Below are positions 33,322 to 45,490 of a DNA stretch of 64,000 nucleotides, in pieces. Numbering within the stretch: the first letter of the stretch is position 1; every line of letters begins with the position of its first letter. Source of the stretch: Asterias rubens (taxonomy: Eukaryota; Echinodermata; Asteroidea; Forcipulatida; Asteriidae); the NCBI RefSeq assembly GCF_902459465.1, contig NC_047083.1, forward strand, positions 8,113,526 through 8,177,525, written 5' to 3'. The position numbers and the translations under genes are program-made. The notes beneath the pieces are model-generated. The model searched no databases. It saw nothing but the letters and a program-made list of their open reading frames with translations, and had not been told where the DNA came from.

Positions 33322-36300
33322 CTGAAAATCAGATTAACAAACAGAGAAAGAAAGAAAGATGGATGTAATGTTCGAAGCTTTGCAAGGTGTGAATAATCCC
33401 CAGAAAATGATTCAAGGGAAACACCATAGAGTTGTTAATAGAAACCAATTACCCAATCCACGTAGTGCCCCGGTGTGAGTCAACTGTAAATAAGTTGTAC
33501 AACCATGTATTAAATGTGAAAAGGGCTGATTAACTCTCGACGTTTCGAACAGTATAGGGCGCTTGCACGAAAGGTCAAAAGGTCAAATTGTTTGACCTTT
33601 GCCATTGTGTTTGCGTTGTGGAGGACAAGCAAATCTCCACGCTGTATCACACACACGGACACATCTGTTCTTCACATGGCGTATACACACAAGCGACATT
33701 CCCCTTTATTTTTCAACTTTGAAGTCTTGCTAAAATGGTAAATTTTTGTGCAACTGTAAACTGTTGCAATCGTGGAGATAGAGGGTGGTCATCTGTCATT
33801 CTTCAGAATTTAGCAATGTTTCTGGTCGGGGTCGACAAAACGCACTCCCCCAGAACACCGCTTGCCATCCAGAAGCAGTTGCGTAGCAACAGCGCCGTGA
33901 CTCCGAACGCTGTGCAATTTTTCAGGAGATTAAACTGTAGGTCATAACAACTTCGCCAGAGCTTCCGTTCCCTCTTTGTAATGATGATACTAGTTAGTTC
34001 ATAAATAGCGCATTTTACAATAAAATATATCAATGCATTTTACATTCGTGCCCAGGGGTCGATTTCACAAAGAGTTAGGACTCGTTTTAACTCGAGATAG
34101 GACGAGTTACTCGTCCTAACTTGGGATTAATCTTAAGGTCTGCATGCTACAGTGCAGGGTTGGGACTCGTCCTAAGTTCTAAGATTAGTCTTAAGTTAGG
34201 AAGAGTTTTGTGAAATCGACGGCAGTCATTGAGCCAATAACATTCCTTTAATCGTTCTCAGTATTAGTCACGCATCTTGCTCAAGGACACTTGTGCCATG
34301 ATCGGGATTCGAACCCACACTCCTTTTTGATTCAACCACCAGAACTTATATTCAATGCTCTTGACACTTGGCCATGACGCCCTACTGGTAAAGACAAAAG
34401 GCTAGACTGGTGGAACACACTCGATTGCAGGCTTCAAAATATAAACACATGGCCCCACAGCAAGACACGAGACCAGTCTAAATCCAAACAAGTTTGGTGC
34501 ACTTTTCCAGAGCTTCGTATAAACACGCTTTCTTTTTGTACCCCGACCTTACCCAAAATCCTGGAGAGGAAACCCGGACGGCACTTCCTGAAAGCAGCGA
34601 ACGAGTAGAGCGCTACAGTAAAAACCAGAAGGATCAACACGACCATGAAGAGTAGTTTCTGCAGGCTCTCCGAGTGGTCATCGGCAGCCGCTCGGGGTAA
34701 GTATTCTTCGGCCGTTATCGCCTCGTCTGAAACCTCTACTGCGGTACTGTCGATCTCGTCAAACAGAAGACCGATTTTATCTGGTGTCTGCGCTGGTGGT
34801 GTGGATGTTTGTGATTTTCCTAGAATTATTAAAAAAAAATCATTTTGTATGAGTAACTATAAATAAGAGTAACTATAAATAAGAGTAACTATGAATATAA
34901 ATATGAATATAAAAACAAACCATGGGTAAAATCTCTTTTGAATTAGGAGTGGTGGCTCTGAAAGGAGCCGGCTTGGTCTCGACGTTTCGCACAGTATACT
35001 CTGCTCGTCTTCATGAGACGAATAACGTTTGAATAATTATTAGAGCTAATCCTTTTACATAGCACCGTGTAATGGTTTACAGGGTGCTGTGGCGCAATAT
35101 GCTTCCCATTCTCCTGAAGACGAGCGGAGTATACTGTTCGAAACGTCGAGACCAAACCGGCTGTTTTCAGAGCCACCACCCCTTCAAAAGATATTTTACC
35201 CATGTTTGTAACCGCAAGTTTACTATTAATATTAATATTTATAGTTACTCTTATTCTCCACACCATGCAAAGCTTCAAACACCATTTCTTATATTGTATA
35301 TTGAATGAAAACAACTGTTGCATCTTATTTACAACGCTCATTCCGTCAATCAATGACGCTCATGGCGCTTGATCATATAATATTTGGTATCTTACGTTTG
35401 AATTATTAGAGCTAATCCTTCTACATAACACCATTTAATGGTTACAGTGTACTGTGGTGCAGTATGCTGCCAATCAAACTAGGAACACCGGGCAAACCCC
35501 TTCGCACTGGGTTTACTTTACCTGCGTTTTTCACAACACACGGGACCCTAGGCTTTACGTCCCATTGAAGCATCACGGTAAAGTGCGTTTCTAAAGGACC
35601 ATGTGTCAAGACTGGGACCTGAACCCACACTCTGCTGATCAGAAACACCAGAGCTTGAGTCCAGTGTGCTGAACCACTCAGCCACAACACACAATGACAA
35701 GACTGGGACTCGAACCCACACTCTGCTGATCAGAAACACCAGAGCTTGAGTCCAGTGTACTAAACCACTCAGCCACAACACACAATGACAAGACTGGGAC
35801 TCGAACCCACACTCTGCTGATCAGAAACACCAGAGCTTGAGTCTAGAGTGCTAAACCACTCAGTCACAACACATCATGTCAAGACTGGGACCCGAACCCA
35901 CACTCCGCTGATCAGAAACACCAGAGCTTGAGTCCAGTGTGCTAAACCACTCAGTCACAACACATCATGTCAAGACTGGGACCCGAACCCACACTCCGCT
36001 GATCAGAAACACCAGAGCTTGAGTCCAGTGTGCTGAACCACTCAGCCACAACACACCAAGTCAAGACTAGGAATCAAACCCACACTCTGCTGTTCAGAAA
36101 CACCAAAGCTTCAGACAACTTCTTACCGTTGACTATTGTAGATTTATGTCATTCAAAGATAACCTACCAAGAACCGTCACCAGTAAGCCTTGATGTCGAT
36201 GTTCAGTAACGCCAGTGGTTTGGGTTTCAATATGACGTGTGGATTTGGACGTTGATCCCACTTCTGACACCAATTGTTGGCTCAACTCCTGCTCTGCCAA

Positions 36301-39300
36301 ATATTTGCGTAATTCCTCATGGGTGTACCCTTCGTCCAGGACTTTCTCATGCTGGCAGGAACGTGTGCCTTCGTCGAAACGGAAGCCAGACTGTACGCAC
36401 TTTGACCCGCAAACCACGTCACGATAATATGTGCAGGGTCTGATGACCTGGAAGTTAGGGGGTGAGACTCAGTGAATGGAACCAAGAGAGGTCTAAAGTG
36501 TTATCCACATGGTAGCAATATAACAGGGGTCCCATTCTTAAGTTTTGGCGATGTTTGACAAGATTTAGCAAGAATTGTACAAGAGGTACATTTTGTAAAA
36601 TTTTACAACCACGCTACATTTTAGCATGGGACACGGGGTTAATGGACCCTTCCCATGAAATATGCTAATTACATTCACGCATGCGTACAGACCCTGTTGG
36701 TTGGCAAAAGCCATAGAGTTGTGCACTAAGCAGACGCGCAAAGGCTTCTGCGTCACGCAGCCATTACCAGTGTACAAAACAGCGCGATGTTCCCTCATTT
36801 TGCCAACCAAAACGTTAGTGCGCACGCGCTATGGGCAAATTACATATTCCATGGGAAGGGTCTATTGCTATCGTGTGAAAGGGGCTTAACATGTTCGGAA
36901 CATTCGTGTATACACGCTTGTATGCTTAGTTTCTGAAAAGGTAAGGGCATCAAGGCATTTTCTCCTTGGTAAAAGGCACCCTTTGAGGAAATTGTGAATT
37001 TCTACTGGAACGTTTTAAGGGCACCAAGGCAATGACCAGGGGGCAATAGGAGACTTTCCAACGCTAGATGGCAGCAGACATACCGGGTATATTTCCATTG
37101 TTTACGTAGTTCTGAACATGCGCATAATTCTGAGAACAATGGATTTACCCGGTAAGTCTGCTGCCCTCTATCGTCTCAGAAAGTCTCCCATTACATTAGG
37201 TAATCGCCTCCGTGAAGTACAGGCATGTTAATAATAATATTAATAATAATAATGAAAACTTATAAAGCGCACAAATCCACAGAAGTGCTCATGGCGCTAA
37301 AATACAAACAATAGCATTAATTAATATACAATAACAACAACACAAATTAAAATGTAAACCTAAGTTGAGAGAAATCTAGAAGACAATAATACAAATGCAA
37401 TATTTAAAAAAAAAAACATCCTAAAAGGTAACAAAAATAACAATAATTAAACCATTGAATCAAATGCCTGTTTGAAGAGATGTGTTTTCAGTTGTTTTTT
37501 AAATTGGGTCAAAGAAACGGATGATTTTACTAGTGCAGGCAGTTTGTTCCATAGACGAGGGGCAGCACGTGAAAAAGATCGGTCTCCCCATGAATGTTTG
37601 GAAATGAGCTCAATAAGGAGGCTAGAATTATAAGACCGGAGTTTTCGAGGAGGATTGTATGAGCTGAGAAGATCATCAATATATGCAGGGGCATTGTTGG
37701 TGAGTGATTTATACACGAAAAGCAGAAGTTTATACTTAACTCTACTGCTTACGGGTAACCAGTGTAATTCTTTTAAAATCGGCGTTATATGGCAGGGCTT
37801 TTTAGTTAAGGTAATAACTAGAGCAGCATAGTTTTGAATACGTTGAAGACGTTCAATTTGAGTACAAGGAAAGCCATATAGAAGTGAATTGCACATATCC
37901 AGTCTAGAAACTACAACGGAATGGACTATCTGCTCAGTTGCATGTTGCTTGAACATGGGCCGGTGCCAAAGGACCTTTTGAAGGGAAACCGTCGCGACGT
38001 TGCGTCGGTGTATTATACATTGTGCACTGTAGGAATCCGATGTGATGGAACTTCAATGGGTTTAGTTGAGTCTTGGCCTAAACCTGCTAAACAATAATTA
38101 TCCTATATGAATCTAGAACTGACAATTAAAGGGGTCAGATATGAATCCGGAACCACTTCCATGCTGTACCAATATTGATTTGTTAAAGTATTTCCGTTAA
38201 CCAACCCCTTTTTTAAAATGGATGAAACCGGGAAAGTACGGGTTCTAATTGGGAAAGTCTGCGTTTTAATTGTTAAGCTTACCCCCCCCCCCCCCCCCCA
38301 ATAACACAAACCTCGTTCTCACTACGTTCTGAAAAATGTAGTCTTGTTGCAAGACGTAAAGCAAGGGACGAGCGAGCGGGGATCGCGATATTTGAGTGAT
38401 AGTGTGAATATATAGTGTGAGAAGGAGTTCGGTGTGGTGAGAGTTGTACAATTCAGCTGCCCATGCTATGAAGGCCTGGAGATGCGCTGGGTGGGGTTGG
38501 GTTTGCACATGCGCAATATACCACTCTCCACACCTCTCTCTCTCTTCATGCTCTGACGTCATGACCTAATAACACCCGCCACCTTTTCCTGTTTACTAAA
38601 TCATTTGTATATCAATGATTTCTCTGTAATTCAAATTCCGTTGTGGCTGAGTAGCTCCATTGACATTCTTTGACTTGTACTAAAAATAGTTCATTCGTAA
38701 TAGTTCTTTTTGACTCAGCTTCTCCTTGTTGAACAGAATATTCCATTTCATTTTATTAACATAATAATCTGTTATCACAAATCAACAGGCTCTTATTTAC
38801 TGATTAACTTGCATTCAGTACCCACGCATAATCATGCATGGTTTCGCAGGCCTAAATAAAATAAATAAATGTTTGTCGTACGGCATAAGCTTTGTTTTCA
38901 TTTTTAGATTTAAACAAAACAAATAATACATCCCGCAATTGGTCGTTTTGCTTCCAACAAAAACAGTAAAGATCAATGTTTGATATTGTTACAATTCAAA
39001 ACAATACAATAGAATAAAAAAATAAAAAAAGGGTGAGATTTTAGGCCTTTCTTGAACAACATGTTATATTTGTTTTTGCTTTGCATTGAAAGCTTCCCGT
39101 AGTTTTCAAACCTCGTTTTGGATTACAAACGATGACGTCATGCATAAGTATTAAAACAGACGAAAAGGAATTATCATTACGTCAAAAAACCACAACAACA
39201 CCCTCATTGAGACCAATAAAGACCCGGCTATTGGCTGAGAGTTGCGCACGGCGCGTACATACTTGCACGTTTTCAGTGCGCATGCCCATCATTCATCTCT

Positions 39301-40559
39301 AATATTATAAGAGATTATAATTTAATATAACAGAGATCAATGGACCTTATACATTGACGTCATACAGCCGCCACCTTGGAGGTAAACCGATGATTAAACA
39401 GGAAAACGCACCGGTTTGTGCTTGCGACGCACAGGACTGGCCAACGTCCATTTTCACCTCCAGAAGAGGGCACCCTACTCAACGGACCCATTAATAGGGA
39501 AGCCTGACCCGGAAATGGGTCACCCTGACCCATAAATGGATCACCCGGATCCAGAATTGGATCAGGCTGGCCCAGAAATGGATCAGCTTGACCAATAAAA
39601 AGGTAGGTCTGACCCAGAATTGGGTCACCCTGACCCAGAATTGGATCACCCTGACCCAGAAATGGATCACCCTGACACGTAAGCGGATCACCCTGACCAG
39701 TCAATGGATCACCCTGGCCCGTAAATGGATCAGCCTGACCCAAAATAGGTCAGCCTGACTCCAACAGGAGTCAGCTGGCCCCTGTGACCCAAAATCTGGG
39801 TCATACCTCACCTGGGACATTTCTAGATGGCGGGCTACATTTAGACGTCGATCTACAATCTTATGGCAGTGCTATATAGTGCCGTGTTACTACATATACT
39901 CGGAAAGATACAAATTCCAGACCTAATTCACGAGCTCCGTTTCAAGTCACGCTGGATTCAAACACTTTGGAACTCTATACACACTGTTTTAACGTTTGAA
40001 GGGAAAATTCTTGCAACACCCTCAAACCCATCGTTCTTTTTTTTTTACCCACACACCGATGTGTGTTAGCACTGTATACTGTATACTGTGAAAAAATTCG
40101 AACCCACGACCCTTGCAATTCTAGAGCAGTGTCTTACCAACTAGACTACCGCGGTTGCCCGGCAGCTAGAGGCAGTTCGAATCCTATGTTTTGGCAGCGG
40201 GTACCGCAACGATATAATAGATGTTAAATTTGCATCGCGGATAAAGAATATTATTATTATTATTTTTTTTTTTTTTATATACGTACCTCAATCCCGTCTA
40301 AACACTGGGTACATTTTATACACTTGCCGGTTTCCTCTGCGACATCTCGACCGTCATTCAGAACGAACTCCCCTTGCCTTGCCTTGTGTAGATAGTACTT
40401 CTCCGGGCACTCCCGGGGTGGCTGGAGCACTATTTCAAAGGTGCTGTTGTCTCGATCCACCAAGAACGTTGTGTTCAAGCTGGAAAAAGAGAGCTGAACA
40501 GCTGCACATATGAGAGTGAAAAGTAAACTGTGACTCATTTTAGAGACCGTGTGGTCCAT
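28817..40559 (-). CDS. TNF-receptor-superfamily-like receptor with giant cytoplasmic tail
   Basis: Type I membrane receptor, minus strand, four exons: 40559-40287, 36447-36168, 34819-34553, 33321-28817 (phases 0,1,1). They total 5325 nt: 1774 residues plus stop. Exon 1: signal sequence (SLLFTLICAAVQLSF, from the second Met) and start of a cysteine-rich domain ending GKCIKCTQCLDGIE. Exon 2 continues VIRPCTYYRDVVCGSKC, the CxxC...DxxC layout of TNFR repeats. Exon 3: acidic stalk, then transmembrane segment about 240-261 (LLFMVVLILLVFTVALYS) and FRKCRPGF. Exon 4 enters the large tail in frame through E274. The tail has no death domain that I can see. Family role: ligand binding outside, adaptor recruitment inside. 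The ligand is unknown. The start could be Met1 or Met8. Splice sites are canonical and join in frame, but no transcript is available. Confidence 0.76.
30085..31145 (-). repeat. Ten tandem coding repeats in the receptor tail
   Basis: Ten units of about 99-102 bp encode IKIIEDTKVPSVENVSG, then IKSPHSSVRMEADEHKTE, with substitutions at a few sites. Two units gain one whole codon (PRSVEN; EIIKII) and none shifts frame. Each unit carries a KSPHS-type Ser-Pro site. Confidence 0.93.
33735..33790 (+). pseudogene. THAP zinc-finger N-terminal fragment
   Basis: Starts MVNFCATVNCCNRGDR, matching the start of THAP domains (M-V-x-C-x4-C-x-N-R-G pattern), then loses similarity: the expected FYRFP region is absent. 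It lies antisense in the last intron of the TNFR-like gene. THAP domains occur in P-element-like transposases and host factors, so this is either a transposon relic or a first exon with the rest lost. Its upstream 170 bp contain GGTCAAAGGTCAAA-type words. Confidence 0.45.
34056..34224. mobile_element. Palindromic GATTTCACAAAGAGTTAGG MITE, intact
   Basis: Left GGGTCGATTTCACAAAGAGT and right GAAGAGTTTTGTGAAATCGA ends are inverted copies; the interior is also palindromic. This uninterrupted copy shows the unit length (about 168 bp) that is split at 8498-8919. Confidence 0.85.
34275..34385 (-). repeat. Leu-tRNA-like SINE head
   Basis: Minus strand: CGTCATGGCCAAGTGTCAAG, an anticodon arm region, a long variable arm, then GGGTTCGAATCCCGATCATG. 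Intronic in the TNFR-like gene. Confidence 0.55.
34920..35204. mobile_element. Foldback element, about 285 bp
   Basis: Arms CATGGGTAAAATCTCTTTTG... and its complement meet near 35060. Inside: GGTCTCGACGTTTCGCACAG / CTGTTCGAAACGTCGAGACC and GACGAGCAGAGTATAC pairs. A related hairpin lies at 50193-50355, and CTCGACGTTTCGAACAGTAT also occurs near 33537. Confidence 0.85.
35430..35690 (-). mobile_element. Leu-tRNA-derived SINE, apparently full length
   Basis: The minus strand begins with the tRNA head (35690-35605: GTGGCTGAGTGGTTCAGCAC, ACTCAAG, GGGTTCAGGTCCCAG) and continues into a body (35600-35440) with GGGACGTAAAGCC and AACGCAGGTAAAGTAAACCC. The head alone is then amplified in the array upstream. 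Confidence 0.65.
35605..36118 (-). repeat. Tandem array of Leu-tRNA-like heads, about 90-bp period
   Basis: Six units spaced 88-93 bp, each with minus-strand A-box TGGCTGAGTGG, anticodon-loop word CTCAAG (CAA, Leu-like), a long variable arm TGTTTCTGATCAGCAGAGTG and B-box GGTTCGAGTCC. Acceptor stems do not pair, so these are not functional tRNAs. The last unit is degraded. The array ends 50 bp from TNFR exon 2. Confidence 0.85.
37048..37189. mobile_element. MITE, GCTAGATGGCAGCAGA termini
   Basis: Inverted ends GGAGACTTTCCAACGCTAGA and TATCGTCTCAGAAAGTCTCC; same family as 27118-27352 and 51741-51893. It sits directly after a half copy of the 7690-7953 foldback family (36935-37045). Confidence 0.8.
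37205..37956 (-). pseudogene. Non-LTR retrotransposon 3' fragment (RT C-terminus)
   Basis: A 169-codon open frame (37956-37447) reads VVSRLDMCNSLLYGFP, RLQRIQNYAALVITL, LKELHWLPVSSRVKYK, PRLWNKLPALVKSSVSL and FKKQLKTHLFKQAF. This is the conserved C-terminal region of CR1/L2/Jockey-type reverse transcriptases. The catalytic domain and endonuclease are missing (5' truncation). The 3' tail continues to about 37205 and ends in (ATT)n. It lies in TNFR intron 1... exon 2 side, on the same strand as the gene. Confidence 0.88.
39480..39800. repeat. 24-bp GACCCAGAATTGGATCACCCT minisatellite
   Basis: About 12 degenerate units alternating TGACCCAGAA and TGGATCACCC. Both strands are open because the units are multiples of three. 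Intron 1 of the TNFR-like gene. Word use resembles the 12520-12770 element (GGGTC/GACCC). Confidence 0.9.
40045..40255 (-). mobile_element. Lone copy of the 260-bp tRNA-like SINE
   Basis: Same sequence as the 17.3-19.1 kb array with internal deletions (the segment around the T arm 3' side is shortened to AAAAAATTCGAACCC). The flank ends in ATTATTATT and a T tract, 30 bp from the TNFR exon 1 donor. Confidence 0.85.
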
Positions 40560-40644
40560 AGTGTTGAATAAACATTCGTAGTTTGTAGTTCACTTTGGTC
40601 TCTGTTTTAGTCTCCTTTGGCTTGATATGACGAGAAACTCGCTT

Positions 40645-40652
40645 GTATATAG
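40645..40652 (-). promoter_or_regulatory. Candidate TATA element of the long-tail TNFR-like gene
   Basis: The minus strand reads CTATATAC about 90 bp upstream of the first Met. Position fits a TATA box with a short 5' UTR; no initiation data. Confidence 0.25.
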
Positions 40653-41149
40653 TAGGACAAAGTACACTATGGACTGTAATCACGAGTCAATAGGCCCTAC
40701 AGATAAAAAACAGCTTTGTTTCGGGAATGTGCCGTTTTTTCTCCGGGTTATTCCCCTTCCAACGCAATACAACATAACTGTCGTAAACAAGACAAAAACA
40801 ACGTCCTACAGTAATATAATGGCGGTGGGCAAAAATCTCTATAGGTCATTATCATAACAACCTCGTGTTCCAAGTTGCGTTTCACCATAGAGTAAGGGTT
40901 TCACAAGCATCTGTTTGGCTGTATGCGCAATCGGTTTGCAGGGTCAGGAAGCATATTATTAAACGCACAGCTGGAAAGATAATGATGGATAGAGCATTGG
41001 GTTCCATTGCGAGCGGTAAAACTATGCTCCGCTGTTCTTTTCGTCTCTGTTTTTATACCCAAGCATGGAGGAAGAAAATACTCGTGGTCCAAGTCTCTCG
41101 TCAGTGTATAAACATAATTCTTCATTGCCTTTAATCATCAAATATCAAT

Positions 41150-44100
41150 CCAGCTGCTTTTTCATCAGTGACTGGCATAATATGACACAAAAAGATCCTG
41201 ATAATCATCGTTGCACTGTAATAGACCTAAAGTTCACCTGTCCAATTGGTATTATTGTTTACTTCTACAGTCAAAGACCAGTAGCTTCACTTGGTACTGG
41301 TGCATCCCCAACATACAACTTGCCAACATGTATACAATAACAAGTCTGTGAAAATTTTGTCTCACCAACTTGGTCATCGAAAATTTGCATGAAAGTTATT
41401 AAAGAGTAAATACCCTTGTTGCAGAATATGTCTGCTTTCAGATTGCCTACGAGAGCTTCAAATTTTGGGGTGAAAAACTATCCCTTTATACAGGGCTATT
41501 ATCCCTTCATCAGGGGTGTCGCGTTTGTAAAAATGTGTTAAAGTATCAACAGCTCTCCAGCTCTTTGCCAAGTTGAACTTATACTTCTCATAAATTGATT
41601 AAAGTAACAACACTAAAGACCCCCATTTAGAAAGAAACGTAGATATTTTTTTTGTTCTTGAGATCCACGATGTATACTTCATCAAACTAGGTAGTAGAAA
41701 TTCAACTTAAGAATTGTTAAAGTGTAGTCTTGAATGCTTTTATATGAAATTGAATGCATATAAGAGCTTTAAAAAAAACCTGTTTTTATTTTTGCTGAAA
41801 CTGGCCGGGAAAACCCATATTATAATGATTGTATTGGTCCCCGGGGCAATGAATCAAAAGTTTGTCAGCGATAACATTGTCTGGCAATATTTGTTCATAC
41901 CTGGATAGGGTGGCAAACAAAACTTGGCATGCTGCCGAAATAAAAACAAACAAACACGCAGATCTATGGAATGTAGACGCATGTAAACACAGGTAAACAG
42001 AATTTATAACTTTCTGTTTGGCCTCGACCATGCATTGAATAAATTATTCAAAACTAGCTTCAACTGTATGTTGAAAATGATTTGCCTAGCGCACGCACAA
42101 ACTGTGTCACCAATAAGCCAATCAAATTACGCACATTGCCTGACATTAATATTGCCCATAGAGCTATATATAGCTCGCAAGTTGATTGGTTGGAAAAATT
42201 GCTTGTGATCACAGTGGCCAATCAACGCCTTGGCATTTATTTCATTCATAAAATCAGTATATCACTATGCGATACTAGGACTCCCCCTCACAGAATACCA
42301 TTAGTTTGGTGAACACGCTTGTATTTGCACAACTTCGCAGGGAACTGGTTATGGTGAACAGAGTACGTTTATAATCTATTGCTCTATTTTTAACAGTGAT
42401 TTGGTAAATTTCGACTCAAGAGTAATTTAAATTATAGTTGCACTCGGCAAGACTTTTCCTGAGGGACATGACCGTGTTGGAGTCTGTGCAGAATTCTGGA
42501 CATACCTTTCGTCAATAAACATAGTAAAGGTAAGCTTTGCAATTTCAGCTTTGATTTTTATGCTGTGATTTTTTTGTTTTTAATGGGAGTGGGGGTATTT
42601 TAAAAGCAATGGACACTAATATATTGGCAATTTAATAATTTTTAGCATCAAAACTTACTTGAATCCCGTTGTTGGAGACGCCGAAATCTAGCTGGTTGCA
42701 GTTGACAAAACTTTTGTCAATAAACTTAGTCAATGTAAGCTTTGCAATTAATTAAACTTTGCAACTTTTACGCTCTTGTTATGTTTTTTCTTATTGTTGG
42801 GCTGGGGTGGGGACATATAAAAGCACTGCACACTATTGACAATTTAAAACTCAAATTATTAATTATTTTGTATTAGCACAAAAACTCACTTTGTAACGAG
42901 CAATGGAGAGTTGTTGAAAGTATAAATCATGAGATACGGTTGTATCTGATGTAACGTAGCTTTTGAGAAAGAAAATATTTTTCCCTTGGAGTTTTGAAAC
43001 TGAGAAAAACAATAAAACTGTATATGACAATCAAAGATAACATCGAGTGTAATACGCCTCTCTTAATATTTATGCATGCCGTCATAATTCTTACCCAAAA
43101 TGAGGCTATTAGCACTTGCAGTGGCTGCGACCATCGCCTCGTTTTGAGTTAGCAATGTGACGTACCTCATGCATAAATATTGAGAGAGGCGTATTAGCCA
43201 ACACTACAGGGGAAATGGTATAGAGCAATCTGCTTTTGTTTCATCTGCTACATTTTGAAGGAGTTGGACACGACAAGGAGCATCCTGTTTAGTCGTGGCC
43301 CCGCCCCAGTTCGGCATCCGGGCACCTTCAAGTGACATCTTGCCACCACGCCAGCTGATTCTAGATCTACAAATACATACTCAAGATAGTCTGCTTCAGT
43401 TATGACTTGAGTGAATAATACGTTCAATATCGGAGTTGAGGTATTCCAGAATAGGGAACCAAGAGATACAATGTCGTTTTTTGAAAATGTGTTGAATTAA
43501 ATTTCGTATACAGGCATCATGATGCCATTATGATGCTAGGAGGGGCTAGGCTCGGCGTGCATTTTTGGGGTGAGAATTCTTACTTCAAATTCATGAGCAG
43601 CCACAGTCGTGCTTTATTCATGACAACACAGGAAACAAAATTAACGAACAGGAACGAACAGGACCAACAAAATACCGTTAATTTTGACTGCACACCTTGT
43701 GTTCGGACAATCAAAATTCACACTTATTGTTAAATACCTGCACCACACGTGTGCCAGTCGTGCCGGTTATTATGCACAGTTCGCACGATGTCATAGAATT
43801 ATTATTATCTGCGTATTATGTTTTAGATCTTGTAGTTCGTGATTTGTTTGATGTAGTGTACATTAGTTTTAGCTTTTGGCAATTGTCCAAGGTGACGTGT
43901 AAACTTGGAACACTTCGTTGTTGTTGCCTAGACCGACTGCGCTACCAATGTTTACATGTGATCACGTGACCTATAGTGGGTATAGAAAAACACAGCTACA
44001 CAGTAAAGACATGGTAAGACCCATACCAATGGACCATAATTGGCTGTATTTTCAATAAATAAAACTTATAACTAAAAACGGAGCCCTTTTATTAAGCTGA

Positions 44101-44840
44101 ATATTGTGACATTATTAATCACATGCTGTTTGATGTTCTCAGTATTCTACCACGAAAGAGGTTTCTTTTTAGAGTATGGTTTGTATACGTAAATTACTGA
44201 GGTTTGAGCGAGCTCCGCGCCGTAGATTTTGCGTTTTGCACGGCGTGAAGTTGGGCTGTGATAAGGGAGATCACGAAGTTGTCCTACCCCCTTCAGTAAT
44301 CAAATATTTTGAGAGTGAAAATAAAGGGATTTGCAACTTTTAAATGAAATTTGTATTGGAAATATTGGCAGCAAAATCATTACAATGAGGGCAGTGTCTT
44401 GTTTATTAGTAACACACTTTCCGTGCATGCAGAAACACATGACATCGTGTGAACATTCTCTTGGAATTTCCTATTTTGATGGAACTGTGTTTACCCATTA
44501 CTAGCATTGTTCAGCCACCGGTAAGGTCTCATGTTACAAACATCGGAAAACTCTTCAGTGATCTCAAGAATTTAGTCCTTTTTGAGCCAAAAATTGCAGC
44601 AGTAATCATGTCATTTTTTTTAACGCACGTTTATATGCAGTGCGCCATGTTTGTTTACATCCAATACCCACTATAGGCTTGAAATCTAAACTATGGCAAG
44701 GTCTAGATTTCAAGCCGTCCATCAGTAAATTAAATCATACCGTGGCGGGCGCGCTTTGGCGATTCGATCAACCGCGCGTAGTACACTATCCAATAACAAG
44801 CACCATAGTCTTGAGCCAAGACTACATCATTTGGGGCTTG
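41150..44840. other. Intergenic space between the head-to-head TNFR-like genes
   Basis: Holds diverged family A TTAA fragments (about 41190-41620, 42600-42960), a TA-flanked MITE (43051-43197) and paired CCAAT/ATTGG words at 42110-42230 around TATATATAGCTCG. No coding exon accepted. Confidence 0.5.
43051..43197. mobile_element. TA-flanked MITE with 28-bp inverted ends
   Basis: Ends AATACGCCTCTCTTAATATT and AATATTGAGAGAGGCGTATT; flanks TA/TA suggest a Tc1/mariner-type insertion. No coding capacity. Confidence 0.75.
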
Positions 44841-44850
44841 GTCGTATTAA

Positions 44851-45385
44851 AGGCAACATACACCTTTCTGGTAGTAAGACTCACTAAAGTGTATGACTGT
44901 GTATCACAACATATGCATATGAATAAAATAACAAAAATAATCTTAAAAAAAAACTCAAGTTAGTCATCGCATTTGCACGAGAATAATTTAAAGAAAACCA
45001 ACCTTGTTGCCTAACTTTGTGACAAAGTTTGTGTGCATTCAGAAAATAAAAGACGTCAGGTATGAAGTAACTTATTATTTGAGTGACAAATTAACCCGTT
45101 GGAAATTTGGGCTCAATTGGTCATCGAAGTTGCAAGAGAATAATGAAAGAAGAAACATGGTTGCGCAAGTTTGTGTGCTTTCGGATACCTAAAAAATGGC
45201 TCCAGGCCTGAAGTTGTTTAATATTTGAGCGAGAAGTTACCTCTTTCTCGAAAACTACGTTTCTTGAAGAGGGAGCCTTTTCTCACAATGTTTTATACTA
45301 TCAACCTCTCTCCATTGATCATTGCCAAGTGGCAAGTTTTTATGCTAACAACACTTTGAGTAATTACCAATAGTGTCCAGTGCCT
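44851..45385. mobile_element. TTAA-flanked MITE, family A (long, diverged)
   Basis: Left AGGCAACATACACCTTTCTGG after TTAA, right ATAGTGTCCAGTGCCT before TTAA (45386-45389). It carries extra internal sequence compared with other copies. Confidence 0.75.
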
Positions 45386-45490
45386 TTAATAATGTTTAAT
45401 CGTATTCACTTCAAAAGAAGAAACACTCCACACTCCCGGTAATGGGATCCAAAGTTTGTTCGACTTCGCTACCAAGATCATGACCTGCCA

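Noticed and set aside
35605..36118. Cluster of functional Leu tRNA genes
   Set aside because: Acceptor stems do not pair and units decay; better explained as SINE heads.
38266..38562. 98-codon minus-strand frame
   Set aside because: Composition looks random, ends in a poly-G run and has no recognised domain.
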